A stretch of 64,000 nucleotides of DNA from Nageia nagi (taxonomy: Eukaryota; Pinophyta): positions 31,124,001 through 31,188,000 of the forward strand of contig JBITNC010000001.1 in assembly GCA_050084985.1 (NCBI GenBank), in the 5' to 3' direction. The notes under the pieces are model-generated. The model did not search any database. It had not been told where the DNA came from and worked only from the letters and a program-made list of their open reading frames with translations. The position numbers were made by a program, and so were the translations under genes. This document shows positions 11,585-24,585 of the stretch, piece after piece (position 1 is the first letter of the stretch; the number at the start of each line of letters is the position of its first letter).

Positions 11585-13410
11585 ATTGAATATTTCAAAA
11601 GGCTAGAATGTTTCTAGATTTGTTCAAGGACTATGAATTGGGACTAAGGATAAGTATAAAATTTTCAATTTCAATTCTTCTCCAAAAAAGTTGTTAAAAG
11701 TAAAATAATTTCTTGCATTTTAGTGGGTTAGGTTTCTAGTCTCTATTTAAGCATCATGCTTTTATTTTAAATATGGTTAAGAGGATTTAACATACCTTAA
11801 TTGATTTAATTCAATTTATATTGGATTATCAGAAGGGTAAATATATTTCCTCTAAAGGTAGGATAATATTAATTTGATAGATTATTAAAGCTATACCAAC
11901 ATATCTATTTTATTTTTAAAATCATATAAATTTTTTGTTTATCATCTTATCTCTATCATGACATAATTTTTTTTGGAGATGCTACTCAAAAGGTCATAAG
12001 GTTTTCCTTGTTAGTGAAACTAGGTACTCTTAAAAAATCAAGGGTAGTCTTGAAATCAAACACTTGGAGGCATTAAATAGTACCATTAGAGCTAGGTTTA
12101 TATGGTCATGTTTAAATCAATATAAATAAAGGAGCCACATATTAATGGATAAATACATGTATGAAATGAATACACTTAGAATTATTTCAATGGTAGAGTT
12201 TCTGCTTGATTCTTTAAAATTATTGTAACATTTCATAAGCTCTTCATTAGATTATCAAGCATGGTAAAAATATAATATTTATAAAATATTTTTGGTGTGA
12301 GAAGGTATATATCTATAATATTTTTCAATGAAATAGAATTAAAAATATATTAAAATATTAATGGGGACATTTTCTATTAGATTATATGGAACCTCCTTAC
12401 TAAGGAGGGAGGTCTAGTTGGAGATATCTTAATTTAATAGAATGCTTTAACTAGAAAGAAGGGCAATTTATCTTAGAAATCCTTTCTAATTAAAATATCA
12501 TTTTAAAATATAGGGAGGATAATCTAATTTTAATTAGTTCAAGAGAAGGATTTTATTCAATTAAGAATGATTATAAGTGATAATTCCAATTCCCTTTAAA
12601 CTTGGACATGATTTAAGCTTTGCTTCATCTCCCATAATGATCATTTTTTACAGGTAGTTTATAAAATGAAATATTTAACTTAGGGCATATTTTAGCATAT
12701 ATCATACCATAGACCTTTCATTTAATTCCTTTACTAGTAAATACATAAACTAGTGATCATCTTTTTATCTCTTATTAAATTTCTTAGGATATTTCAATTC
12801 ATTTTTTTTTACCAAGTTTAACAATAACTCTTATATATATAATAGCATAAGATTTATATTTCCCATAGAAAAGGATGGGTTACAAAATTTGATTTAGAAT
12901 CAAGACCCATTTTTTATTATTTAAAAAATTTGAACAAACAAGAACATATAAACTTCTACTAAGAATTATGGTTAGTACTTATATTATGTAACATCATGAA
13001 TATCCAAATCTCAACATGGATGAACTTTAGGGTGGTAGAAAAGAAATTTCATAAGAAGCCTTTCTTTTATAGTTTAGCTTTATGGCTACTTACCTTCTAC
13101 ACTTTAATAGGTTATAATCATAATGAAATTTAGAGATCCTCATTGCAATGGACTTATCCTTGTTATCGAGTGATTAAGTTTAGTTTTGATGGGGATTTAA
13201 GAGGGAATTCAAGTAGAGTAGGATATGAATATATTATAAAGGATTATTAAGGACATATGATCCTAGAATTCATTATGATACTTCAAAAAATTCAAACTAG
13301 CAAGAGGTTATAGCTTTGGTAATAGGAATGAGGATTTCTATTAAATATGATTTCCATAGCATTTATATATAAGGAGACTTGAAGGAAATAATTAATGGGA
13401 TTTAGAAAAT
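11585..13410 (+). pseudogene. LINE ORF2 C-terminal half with RNase H domain
   Basis: This is a second plant LINE fragment, on the strand opposite the first. In order, it shows YELGLRISI near 11,630 and a SSPKKLLK-like stretch near 11,685 (RT thumb and connection). SSKGRIILI with KAIPTYLF follows at 11,850-11,910. A FFWCEK block lies near 12,290 and TKEGGL near 12,398, equivalent to the usual FLWxG and PKxxGGLG motifs. An RNase H-like tail begins at 13,168 with KFSFDGDLRGNSS and ends near 13,400 with GDLKEIINGI, the RVT_3 type found in plant LINEs. Several stops and frameshifts break it. The RT catalytic core and the endonuclease are not present upstream, so it is probably 5'-truncated, as LINE copies usually are. 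Confidence 0.75.
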
Positions 13411-16400
13411 GTTAATGACATAATTTTATATTAAATATATTGAAGTAAGAGTTTATTAAATTTAGACATTGATTTGAATTTCCCTATATTGTATACCTTT
13501 AGGAAGGACCATTTAGCAAAAGATGTTGTTACCACTCAATTTTGAGCTCTCCAAATATGTTGTTACCAATATAGGCTTTTGGTTTGAATGAAATTTTTAA
13601 ATATTGATGTTAAGTCTTCCATGCTTAAACTCAAGATTAAAATTAAATTTTTTATGCCTTAGTGTTGTCTTAAGATTGAATTTGATATTTCACATGCTCG
13701 TAGGTTTCATCGTTATGTTCTTGTGATAAAGCATTGTTGATAATAAGTATGAATGTTTTAATTATTAAATGTGTTTCAAAGCTAATATTGGTATTTCATA
13801 TTATTTCATTTAGTGTCTTATGCTTATCATAATTTATCAACATTTATCATCTAGTAGGTGAATTCATTAGATGAATTTGTCTTGATATGAAACCCTATGA
13901 GAAAGATATTGAATGTGGTTATTATTAGAAGTTGAGTAATAAAATTGGATTTTATTCTTTCATATTGTTATTACATATTTTTTTTTTTTTACATAAGGTA
14001 TACATCATTTCATTTTAAAATGAATGTACATGTGCCTCAATGATCTCATGTCCTTGTGTTAAAGTTGGTTACTCAAGAACAAGTGAAATCAAATATGAAT
14101 AAATAAAAAATAAAAAATGATGGGTTTCACTATTTAACATTGAATATTTATAAATTATAAACTCAATCCTTTTTACATATCATCAAATAGATCTATATAA
14201 CTCAAGATATTTAAGTTTAAAATTTTCATTAAATTGAGCAATTTCATTAAATTGGTAATTCATTGGTATTTTTAAAATATGCCTTATAGCCAATTGTTAG
14301 AAAGGTATCAACTTTTGAAGAATAAAAAAAAAAGAATTGAAAAAGAAGTCTAAACATGAAAGATACACCCTAAAACCTTCATTAAGCAATTTAATTAAAG
14401 TTTTATGAAATGCCCCTAAGGATAGGCCCAAACTTCAAATTCATTTTTCTCGATTGATCGACAAGAAAAAGAATTCATATATCCACTCATTTTGATCAAC
14501 ATAGAGTAAAGAATGCTTTAGAATTCATTTCACAGAAAATAGGCCTTGAAATAGGAAGTTGCAATATTAATTAGTCATGAATTAAAAAAGGCTAGTTTTA
14601 TCAATTTTCAGTTATTCAGATCGATATGAATTTAAAATGGGGGATATCCAACTATATTATTATTTTAATTATTTTGATTTCATTTTATATTCAAAGCTTT
14701 CATGTACAATCTAATGTGATTATTTATTTTGTTGGATAAAATTATACACAATAATCATGAAGTTACACGAATAATGTATGAGAAGCATAAGCCCAAATTC
14801 TCAAAACCTAAGGGGATATCATTCATTAAAGGCTAAAAGGTGATTTTCTTTGATCTATTAAATGAAACATGAAACATCATGAAGAAAGTTCAACCAAATA
14901 TGAACTATAATAATTTCAAATTAATAAAATCAAGATTCTCATCATCAACAACATGGAAGAGGTTTCCAAATTACCCTTGAATATGCCATGTGATGTTATG
15001 GTTTCATAGTTTATCTTAATTTTGTAAGAAGGGATATATTTTTTGTATTATTTTAATGTAATATTGTCAAATGATGGTTAAGGTTAGCATAACCATAATT
15101 AGATTTACACATAAAGGTTGTTAGGGTTTCTAGGAAGTTTAAGAGTCGTAAAAATTTAAGATTTGAAGTAGTTGAAAGGTCAAGTTAGCTAAAGATTCAA
15201 GCCCTCCCATATAACTATACATTAGGTAAGGCTCCTCATTTGTGATATCTCTTGGAAGACTAAGTAATTGATGTAATGAGGCCTATTATATTAATAAAGA
15301 CATCAATTTGTATATATTTTATGTTATTCTTTTCTTATGAGATCATTTTGAAGATGAAGATGAAGATTACAAGTCCTTATGTAGTAATTTTTCTTTTTCT
15401 TCTGAATTGATTTACTTTCATGAGTTTTTCAAGCTCTAAAAGTTAACTTGTGAAGGTAGATGAAGTCTTATGCAAGCTATTCAACATTAAATAACATCTT
15501 AGGAGAAGACATACTTGTTGTAATGAATTGGTATCTTCAGTGTGAGATAAAGTAAGTAAAAACCATTGGAGGAATATGAGAACTTACCAATTTAACCAAC
15601 TTTGTAGTTAAATTTGATTAAGGGATTTCTCTTGTAAGCATTCAATAGGAGCTAGCCCTTATGATAAAGTAATTCTTTGTGATGGGAAACATGATTAAAG
15701 TCATCACACTAGTCTAAAGAGAAATATATTTTATTGATTAAGGAACACCTCATTAAAAAGGAGGATTGTATAGTACCATCCTTCCCCCTTTTTCTTCTAT
15801 AAGAAATAAATGATTAACAAACCTCTTAGATAATAAAGGTGTTGATCTAGATAAATCTTATTTTTCAAGGTTTGAATGTGGATATGTGGCCTACACTCTT
15901 AGAATCACTTTGAAATGAAGTTCTTTAAAAATTTATAAGGGAGGTTCACAATATGAGGAGTTAATGATAGAAATGGAATGTTCATGTATATCTTAGTCGA
16001 TCTAGTTATAAAGGTTTCTTTTTTTAATTATCAAATAAAATGTTTAACATAAAATAGTAGAAACGATAATTAGAGATATTTTGTAAATGAGAAGACTAAA
16101 GAAATTTATATGATAGGAAAGTCTTACCCAACAAATATTCTTTTGAAAGAAATGGTAGATTTCATGTTGTTCAACATAGTGGATTAAATACAATAAATAG
16201 CTTTATTAATGATACCAAAGTTGTGAAATATTGATAAAAAATAACATTTAGGAAATCAATAATGAACTTGAGGCTCAAGATCAAATTCTTCCCATTATTA
16301 CAAAACCATATAAATAAATTATAGGATAAAGATGTTTAGTATTGAAGACTAGATAATAAAGAAGAAACCTATTAAACATCAAGTTTGATAAAATATTCTA

Positions 16401-16673
16401 TGTTGAGCCATAAATTATGATGTTGATTTATTGTACCATCTATGTTTAGACTTTTTTGATATGAATATTATTATATGAATTAAATTATCATATTTGTAGC
16501 CATATATTGGATATTTTGGACATACCAAATTAGTTTAAATTCACTTAGGTTAATTATGTAATTTTTAAAATTGGGCTTGCATTTTATCATATGCATGAGT
16601 GGAAAGTTAATTCAAACTAAAAATTAGAATCACATAAAAGGAATACTTAGTCTTTTTATTATTATAAGTCATC
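13411..16673. other. No recognisable gene; possibly LINE 3' tail and older remnants
   Basis: AT-rich and stop-dense. It includes a poly-T run at about 13,978-13,991. The first few hundred bases may be the 3' untranslated part of the upstream LINE. I see no LTR ends, domain or RNA gene. The right end contains the TTTAT duplication of the copia element. Confidence 0.45.
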
Positions 16674-16678
16674 TTTAT
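16674..16678. repeat. Target-site duplication TTTAT (left)
   Basis: Five bases immediately before the LTR end, identical to 25,597-25,601. Confidence 0.85.
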
Positions 16679-17153
16679 TGAAGGAACTAACACCATCAAG
16701 ATAATTCCTAAACTACCAAGATCACATGAAAGCTCACAATTACATCCAACAAATACATAAAGCAATCTCACAACAGAAGATGTAAAGTGGTTCATCCAAT
16801 TAGGAGTACATCCACTAACTAGATCTTTACTTCTCTCACAAATACAACTCTCTTACAATTCTCCTAATCTCAACTCCTACACTTCTATCCTATAGCATAT
16901 CCTTACTCCAAAATTGGTGTGTCATTACAAAGAGGAAGCCTTATATTTATAGGCCAAAATCCCTCCTTGAATGACCTAAGCATGACTACACATCTTTGAC
17001 CCAAGGGGCATGCTCATGTCTTGGAGTGTAGGACAAGTTACATTATTATATTCACTAAAATACTTAAGCTATCAAATAATACCCTTAAGTATTAGTGAAT
17101 TTACATAGAGGATTTAATACAACCTTTACAATAATGCATTATACATTCCAACA
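16679..17153 (-). repeat. 3' LTR of copia copy 1
   Basis: 475 bp, TG...CA ended, matching 25,122-25,596 along its whole length. Near 16,944-16,953 the minus strand reads CCTATAAATA, a TATA box, so U3, R and U5 run from high to low coordinates. Confidence 0.93.
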
Positions 17154-17161
17154 CTCCCCAT
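17154..17161 (-). other. Polypurine tract of copia copy 1
   Basis: Minus strand reads ATGGGGAG directly before the 3' LTR. This is the position and composition expected of the plus-strand DNA primer. Confidence 0.75.
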
Positions 17162-17621
17162 TAATGCAATATTAGTATAGAGTGAGTAAGAGAGAATAAG
17201 AAGAGAAACTAAGAGAGTTCTCCTCCAAATAGATACGATAAAGATGAGAACTTATACATATTTATGAAGTAAGAAATATCTAGTTTGAGAGTCACTACTT
17301 TGGCAAATACAATTATTAACCATAATCAATTTTAATGTATATGTAGTAGTCATCCAACTAAAAGTCATGAAGAGTCTCCAAGAGCCTACATACTTGAGGT
17401 AAGAACCTACAATCTTAGAGGAACCTGTAAGTCATCAGTAGCTCAACTAATAAGGTTAGTTAAATGCATCATATTTATATCAACAAGGTTAGATGAATCA
17501 CATAAATTCCATCATTAACTAATCAATGGTGCACAATAAGTCATCACAAAGATGCCATGCCAAAAGACTTATAGTCACTTACTATATATAAAATATGTGT
17601 TGATTATCATTACAAAATAGA
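17162..17621 (-). other. 3' untranslated region of copia copy 1
   Basis: This lies between the polypurine tract and the first minisatellite. The same sequence is recognisable in copia copy 2 at 32,614-33,100. No coding potential was seen. Confidence 0.6.
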
Positions 17622-17925
17622 GCATGCACATAAGAGTTCCTCACATGTGGATAACTGAATAGTGTCAAAAGACACATAATAGTTCCTCACACATGGATAA
17701 CTAAACAGTGCTAGATCATGCACATAAGAGTTTCTCACACATGGATAAATGAATAGTGCCAAAAGACACATAAGAGTTTATCACATATGGATAACTAAAC
17801 AATGCTAGATTGACAAAAAATAGAACATGCACATATGAGTTCCTCACATATGGATAACTAAACAATGCTAAAAGACACATAAGTGTTCCTCACATATGGA
17901 TAACTGAATAGTGCTAGATTGATCA
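17622..17925 (-). repeat. 46-bp minisatellite in copia 3' region (six units)
   Basis: The phrase GTTCCTCACACATGGATAAC recurs with starts at 17,636, 17,682, 17,730, 17,776, 17,839 and 17,885, giving steps of 46, 48, 46, 63 and 46 bases. Units alternate between a CACATAAGAG lead from AAAAGA and one from GATCATG. Copia copy 2 has a single unit at about 33,102-33,150, so the array grew in this lineage or copy. Confidence 0.85.
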
Positions 17926-18205
17926 ATTTTTACAACAAGTTCCTCATGTAGAGCGAACTTACCATGAAGGTGTACAATGACCAATTTTTACAATAAGTTC
18001 CTCTTGCAGAGTGAACTTACCATGAAGGTGTATAATGGCCAATTTTTATAAGTTTTTCATGCAAAGTGAACTTACCAAGAAGGTGTACAGTAAAATCAAT
18101 ACTATATAGCACAAAATCCTTTGAACAGTGCTAGATTGGTCACTTTTTACAAGTTCCTCATATAGAGTGAACTTACCATGAAGGTGTACAACAAAATCAA
18201 CACTA
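17926..18205 (-). repeat. Second minisatellite, 55-58 bp units, in copia 3' region
   Basis: AAGTTCCTCATGTAGAGYGAACTTACCATGAAGGTGTA-type units start near 17,937, 17,995, 18,050 and 18,151. The third is joined to the fourth by an extra block that includes GTGCTAGATTG from the neighbouring array. Copy 2 keeps one unit at about 33,173-33,230. Confidence 0.8.
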
Positions 18206-18269
18206 TATAGCAAAAAATCATCCTAGGGATGAAGTTGTCATCATAAACATGAATTCAACACATAAGAAT

Positions 18270-21190
18270 TTAAATTTCACTTCCCCTTGAGGGCAACTTC
18301 ACCAACCTAATAGCATCCTCGAACTTACAAACTTGAGCTTCTAAGAGGGGCTTGGTTAACAAATCAACAAAGTTCAAGGTGGATGGACAATACACTAGGT
18401 GCAAGATGCCATCAAGAACCTTCTCTCTGATAAAATGGGCATGGATTTCCATATATTTTGTTCTCTAATGGAACACTAGATTTTTAGCCAAAGAAATAGC
18501 TGACTGATTGGTTGAAGAGATCAAAGATGAGCTACCTTGCTCATACCTAATTTCTTTTAAAAGATGTCTTAGCCAAATGGCTTCTTGGGTTGCAACAAAT
18601 ATGGTATGATATTTAGCTTATATGGTGGAAAGAGAAATAGTAGATTACTTCTTGGAAGCTTAAGTGATAGCATCTGAACCAATGCTAAACACATATGCAG
18701 AGGTTGATTTCTTGACATCTCTATCACTCCCATAGTCAGAATAAGAGAATCTAGAGAGAGCAACTAAGGGCAACTTGGAATACTTAAGAGCAAGATCCTT
18801 AGTCCTTAAAACATACTACAAAATATGTTTAATAGCATTGAGGTGCTCCATAGAAGGTTTTTGCATGAATCATGCCATCATATTCACTGCAAAGCTAATA
18901 TCTGGCAGAAAGATAGTCAAATATAAAAGACTACCAATTAATTGCCTGTAAGTTGTAGCATAAGCTAACTCAACCAAGATAGTAGTGCAAGTAACCAAGA
19001 TCAACCATTTCAAATGTTGCATTAAGTTTGGATATGCACTCTTGAATGATTATATCATTATTCTCAATAATCAAAATATCATCTACATAAAGGAGAATCA
19101 AGACCATGTCTTTTCTTTAATGGAGCACATATAGATCAGAGTCAAAAAAACACTTGAAGAATCCAATGTCTACAAAGTACCTTGAAATCTTTCTATGCCA
19201 AGCTCGAGGTGCTTGCTTAAGTCCATACAAAGACTTCTTTAGCTTGCACATAAAAGACTCTTTGCCTTGCATAATGAACCCTTCTAGTTGATGCATAAAT
19301 ATTTTCACATCCAAGTCACCATTAAGAAATGCACTCTTGATATCAAGTTAAAAAAATTTCCATCCTTGAGCTATAGAAAGAGCAAAAAGAATTCTCATAG
19401 CAGGCATCTTTTCCACATGAGCAAAGGTTTTCTCATAATCAATACTGTATTTTTGAGCAAAACATTTAGCTACTAACCTTGCCTTGTATCTCTCAATATC
19501 TCTAACTAAATTGAACTTGACCTTATAGATCCACTTATTACCAATCATATTTTTTTCATTAGGATAAGGAACCAATTTTCAAGTTTTATTTTTCATGAGC
19601 ACCTCATACTCGAATTTTATGGCCTCTATCTAGCACTCATGTTTAGAAGCTTATTTGAAGGTTGAGGGCTCATGGTTGTTATCAATATTGGTAATTAAGG
19701 ATTTGTTCAAGGTCATGCTCCTTGTGACCTTTTATTTAAAGAATTTTATTCTTAAGGTGACTTATCTACATCAATATCCAACCAGATAGGAGCAATTGAA
19801 GAGTCCTCTAGATCATAAACATTCTTATTAGAAGCAGATTCTTCAAAAAATTCATTGAACTTTACATCCATTAAAATGAATATTGCTTTATAGGTTGGAG
19901 AGTAAAGCTTGTATCCTCTATGCTGATTATCATAAACCACAAAGATGTATTTATTAGCTCTTTGATCTAAGTTCTTTCTTTTATTAGAAATAATGTAGGA
20001 GAAAGCTTCACAACCAAACACCCTAAGGTGAGAAATATTAGGTTTTCTTCTTAACCATGCCTCAAAAGGAGTTTTATGCTGAATCACTTTTGTGAAACAC
20101 CTATTCAAGGTGTAAATAGCAATGCTCATAGCTTCACCCCATAAGAACTTAGGAAGATTAACCAACATGCATCTAGCCATCTCCATAATTATTCTATTTT
20201 TCCATTCAAAAACACCATTTTGCTAAAGAGTGTATGAATTGTAAACTATCTCTTGATTCTATACTTAACACAATAGTCATTGAACTCATTATTGTTATAT
20301 TCTTTTCCATTATCAGATCTCAACATCTTGATTTTAAGGGTAGTCTGATTCTCAACAAAGACCTTAAAAACCTTAAAAATCTTAAAATTTTTGATCTTTT
20401 TGCTCAAGTAGATACCCAAAGGTCATCCTACTAAAGTCATTAATGAAGGTCAAGATGTAAGATGCTCCTCCAACTGACTTAGTCTAAAATAGATCCATCA
20501 AATATAAATGCACAAGTTGAAAAAGTTAAGATGCTCCGTTGCTTTATTTTTTTCAAACTTTTGTTTATGCATCTTGCTAAGAATGCACTTCTCGCATAGA
20601 CCAATTGAAGGAGAAATTGAAGGTAAAAATTGCTACAAGTTCTTGGGCTTTCATGACTTGAATACTCTTATGGTTAAGGTGCCCTAAATAATGGTGCCAA
20701 AGATTGCCTTTAAAACACACATTAGAAGTAAGATATATTTTTGATGGAACTTGATCCATAATATAGAGGTTATATTTTATATATTATTTAACCAAAGTGG
20801 TAAGTCCTTTATTAATGCACCAATGTTGAGAGTCAAACTCAAAAGAGTACCCATTTTTAGCAACTTGAATCACAGAGAGAAGGTTCATCTTTAACTTAGG
20901 AACATAGAGAACATTTTCAAGAACCTTTTTGTGAATTAGCACATTTCTAATTTCTTGAACTTCAAAAGTAGAGTTATCACCTATCATAATTGTATTCTTT
21001 ATTATACTTGTGAAAGTTCTAAAAGTTTCCTTTTTCAAAGCATAGGTGATTAGTGCAACTAGACTCAACAATCTAATCAGAGGAAAAAATATGAGACATG
21101 GAACAAAGTGCCATAGCAAAACTGACATGAATATTTTTTTCTTTATAGTTCATTATATTTCCATTACTATTATACTTTTATTCTTTTTTA
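18270..21190 (-). pseudogene. copia pol: protease, integrase, RT, RNase H
   Basis: This is the polyprotein that processes, integrates and copies the element. Read down the minus strand, 21,128-20,784 is the end of the protease and the pre-integrase region (ENVLYVPKLKMNLLSV). WHHYLGHLNHKS near 20,695 is the HHCC zinc-finger part of integrase. LRSDNGKEY near 20,325 (second catalytic Asp) and QNGVFEWKNR near 20,215 (catalytic Glu) are kept, while the first Asp appears as Asn (FFNLC near 20,520). RT begins near 19,560 with MIGNKWIYKVKFN and includes YGLKQAPRAWH near 19,205 and an intact YVDD near 19,085. RNase H ends in CPSTLNFVDLLTKPL near 18,350. Its TEAEY motif has decayed to TI*AKY. Stops and frameshifts scatter through it. 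Confidence 0.9.
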
Positions 21191-21194
21191 TTTT

Positions 21195-22092
21195 TATAAC
21201 AATCAGCTTCTTTGTGACCTTATATACCATAATAGTTACAATTACCATCAAATTTTTTCTTAGAATAATAGAATAAGGAGTGTTTGTTTTGCCTTTTTTA
21301 TTTTTGTACTTGAAGTTATTATTGTTACCATTGTTCTTAATATTGTGTTTATTATTTATATGGTTCTTGTTGCTATTATAGCCACTACCTCTTTTCTCAA
21401 ACCTTTTTGAGAAGAAGGGTAAGATTTCTTTTGGTTGTTGAACTTCTTCTTGAAAAAAGTTTGGGTTGCTCCAAGAGAAACATTATTATCCTTAGTAGAA
21501 GAAATCAACCTTTTATTGTTAAGAATTTTCTCATCTTCAATAGGTGTCTTGAAAGGTTCTTAAGGGAGATGACTTCTTTTTCATTATCAAACTTTATTTC
21601 CATTACTGTTACAAAGTTTTCAAACTTTGATGAGAGGATTTGAAGAATGATGAAGACCATGAACTCATCATTGATCCAATTTCATCCACAAGCAACAAGT
21701 TAGGTTCGTAATTCAATAATTTTGTTCATGTAGATAGCTACACTTTCATCTTTCTCTTAACAAGATTGAAGTAACTTTTGAAGAATGGTAAACCTTCTTG
21801 AAAATTTTGAGGTAAGATAGATTTGCTTTAGCTTATCCTATGCATATTTTGCTAAATTTAAAGAGGATATCATCAGAAGCACATCATTTGGGATTGCACG
21901 ATAAATCATGGAGGTTACCAATTCATTCTTTATCTTATACACCTCTAGTGGCTTCTCATCTATAGGAGGTACAAAGTTTTCAATCACTATTTACCATAGC
22001 TTCTTTGCCTATAATTCAAATTTCATTCGAGGTTTTAAAATCCCATAGTTAGAATCATCAAGAATGTATTTGGATAAAAAGGATTCTTCCAT
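21195..22092 (-). pseudogene. copia gag (capsid/nucleocapsid) remnant
   Basis: Gag forms the particle in which the element RNA is copied. The start is placed at the ATG read from 22,092: MEESFLSKYILDDSNYGILK, then a stop, then YKIKNELVTSMIYRAIP and ISSLNLAKYA, the UBN2-type gag domain. Near 21,243-21,205 a nucleocapsid zinc knuckle is visible as CNYYGI*GHKEADC. The second Cys is Tyr and a stop replaces the residue before GH, so it is not functional. Four or more stops lie upstream, several at codons that are probably old Gln. It leads directly into the protease region, as in a single copia reading frame. Confidence 0.82.
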
Positions 22093-22914
22093 TTGCTATA
22101 AAAAATTGAAATAATAAGCATGCGTTTTTAATAAACTAAGTAAATAATACATGTTACATTTAACACTAAAGACATGATTGATTTGATTCATAAGTGCAAA
22201 TGTTTAAATAATAACCTATGTACCCAAATACATTTTGCATCTCAAGAATCATAAATGTAGAGTACATTGTTGAGGCTTATTTTTTTTTATCTAAAATTAG
22301 GCCTTCACCTGGATGCCCACATAAGAGGAGCTCAGGTCCTACCAATCCTCAATTAGTTTCTATTGGATAGCAATATACTCTCATAAAGAGAAGTACGAGC
22401 TATTTTATAAGGTTTTGATATTTATTGGATCGACCAAATTATTAATCTTGATTAGGTTTTAAGTTGTCCTCCTAGGTTATTAGGATGATCCTTGAATGGA
22501 CATGCAGATATGTGGTATCACTACACACATACCTATCCACCTATTGGAGTTAAATCTAAACCAATAAAAGACTTAGGGGTAATTAAGGAGTATGAAATTT
22601 TTATCACTTTAATTGTTGAATTTAAAGGCTCCAGTTCACTTTTCCTCACCTTATGGCTCCCCAAATAAGTCATGTTATGGAATGTACATGCGGATGTGTT
22701 CATTTTAGAGGGTTGCTCATATCAATATTTGCATTTTTGTTGGTATAAGAAAATAAATCAAAATATGAAATATAAAATGAAAGAGCATAAGTAAAACATC
22801 ATCTATTCAATAACTTGAAACCCAAGTGTCCAATGGGTTTTGTTCACTAACCCCTAAAGGACATCATTACATCATCTCTTATTTTGCACAAGTTCATTCC
22901 ATTAACTTTGCATA

Positions 22915-23410
22915 AGAGCATGCATTAATCCTATAAGTATAAGTATGCATCATTAATTTAAAAAAGTATTCATCAATTCAAAAACTTAAGCATGCATTAT
23001 TTCTTCATAAGAACTAGAATTTACAAGGCATAATCATGAATTTTTAAGTCATAAGCATGCATCTTCAAAAATTTTAAGTTCTAAGCATTAACTTAAAAAA
23101 TCTAACTACTAACATGCATTTATTAACTTTAACAAATAAGTATTAAGCATGCAAAAAATATAAGCATTTATCTTAAAAATTAAGTGCTAAACATGCACTA
23201 AGCATAAGTACTAATCTTAAGCATGCATTACTTTAACTTAAAAGTATGCATTTAAGTAAAAAAAATGCTTGTTTGTTTTTTCTTTAAACAATTTTTAAGT
23301 AAAGAAATACATCTTTTATCTTAAAAAATTGAAGTACTAAGCATACTTATTAGCCTAAAAAAGAAATTATAAGCATGTCTTCAAAAAATAAATACTTAAA
23401 AAGGACATGC
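22915..23410. repeat. Dispersed AAGCATGCAT phrases
   Basis: About a dozen copies of TAAGCATGCATTA or close variants (AAGTATGCAT, AACATGCATT) at irregular 20-50 base spacing in A-rich DNA. The motif core GCATGC is palindromic. It is a simple cryptic repeat within the copia leader. Confidence 0.6.
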
Positions 23411-24075
23411 AAAAAATTAAATCAAAGTTAAATACATCATATCTGCCCCCTTTTGATTTAAAACACATAAGATCCTTTTTTTAAAAAAAGTAGGGGAAAT
23501 GAGGGCAGCATTGGAAAAAATGCACAAAGTAGGTAGGCATGGGGAAAAAAATGCGGCTAATGGGGGTTTAGTGAGTGTGAAGGGGAGACTAACAAGCACC
23601 ACCCAAAGGTAATAGGTGGCAACTCACATGGGCACACATTTGTGAGTGAATAAATGAACCAAAAGAGGCAACATTCAAAGTGGGGGCATAATCCTCAAAT
23701 GAAACGATAGTAGAATAAAATTATATGATCTAGAAGAACACATAAAGAAAAAGGCATGATAGCAGAGGAGGCAAGCATGAGGAGAAGAGGTGCACATAAT
23801 AGGAGGAGTGATCAACCAATGTGATATCACTCAGGACTTTGGATCTAGCAACCTGGGTGCACATAGCAGCAAAGAGGAAAGGTATAAGGCATGTTCTAGG
23901 TAATCATTGAGAAGGAGTACTACAAATTAAGCTATTTAACTACCTCACATATAAGAGGGATAAAACATGATGGCACAAACTCTTTTATGGGGGCCTACAA
24001 TAGTTTCTTAAGTGCTTTTATAGGCCACGCTATTATGATTTCCTAGCAAGTCCTCATGTCATGGGTTAAGGGGAA

Positions 24076-24293
24076 GGTTTTAGTATGAGGGCTCCATTTT
24101 TAAATATCTAAAAATACCATTGCTATTGCTATAGGTCTCTCCACTATAAGGAGACAGATCAAAAGAGAAGTAAAAAAAAAACTTGATAGAGCTGATGGTG
24201 GTGGCATTGAGGGACAGTGAAGGTGGAGGTCATCGCCATCGATAGAGAGTTCAACATGCTTGTATTTTTTTTGTTTGTAAAATAATAATAATA

Positions 24294-24353
<60 letters not shown>

Positions 24354-24585
24354 GTTTTAGTATGAAGGCTCCATTTTTAAATATCTAAAAATGCCATTGC
24401 TACTGCTATAGGTCTCTCCACTATAGGGAGATAGATCAAAAGAGAAGCCAAGAAAAAAAAACTTGATAGAGCTGATGGTGGTGGCATCAAGGGACAGCGA
24501 AGGTGGAGGTCATCACCATTGACAGAGAGTTCAGCGTGTTTGTATTTTTTTATTTGTAAAAAAGATATATATATATATATAGGGG
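24076..24585. repeat. 277-bp tandem duplication ending in AT runs
   Basis: GGTTTTAGTATGARGGCTCC starts copies at 24,076 and 24,353. Each runs through GATGGTGGTGGCAT and GGTGGAGGTCATC and ends in an AT microsatellite. The copies differ at roughly one base in twelve by eye. They lie in the copia leader and do not match the LTRs. Confidence 0.85.
24282..24350. repeat. AAT/TA microsatellite
   Basis: A short (AAT)n run is followed by an uninterrupted (TA)n run of about 50 bases up to 24,350. A second, shorter AT run ends the next duplicate at about 24,563-24,582. Confidence 0.9.

Noticed and set aside
17622-18205. Regularly spaced repeats like a CRISPR array
   Set aside because: Units vary in sequence and length, there are no unique spacers, and they lie inside a plant copia element. 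They are minisatellites.
19288-19476. Plus-strand ORF
   Set aside because: It is antisense to copia reverse transcriptase, whose motifs are on the minus strand.
21046-21276. Plus-strand ORF of 76 codons, hydrophobic
   Set aside because: It is antisense to the copia gag zinc knuckle and protease; the AT-rich code gives Ile/Phe runs.
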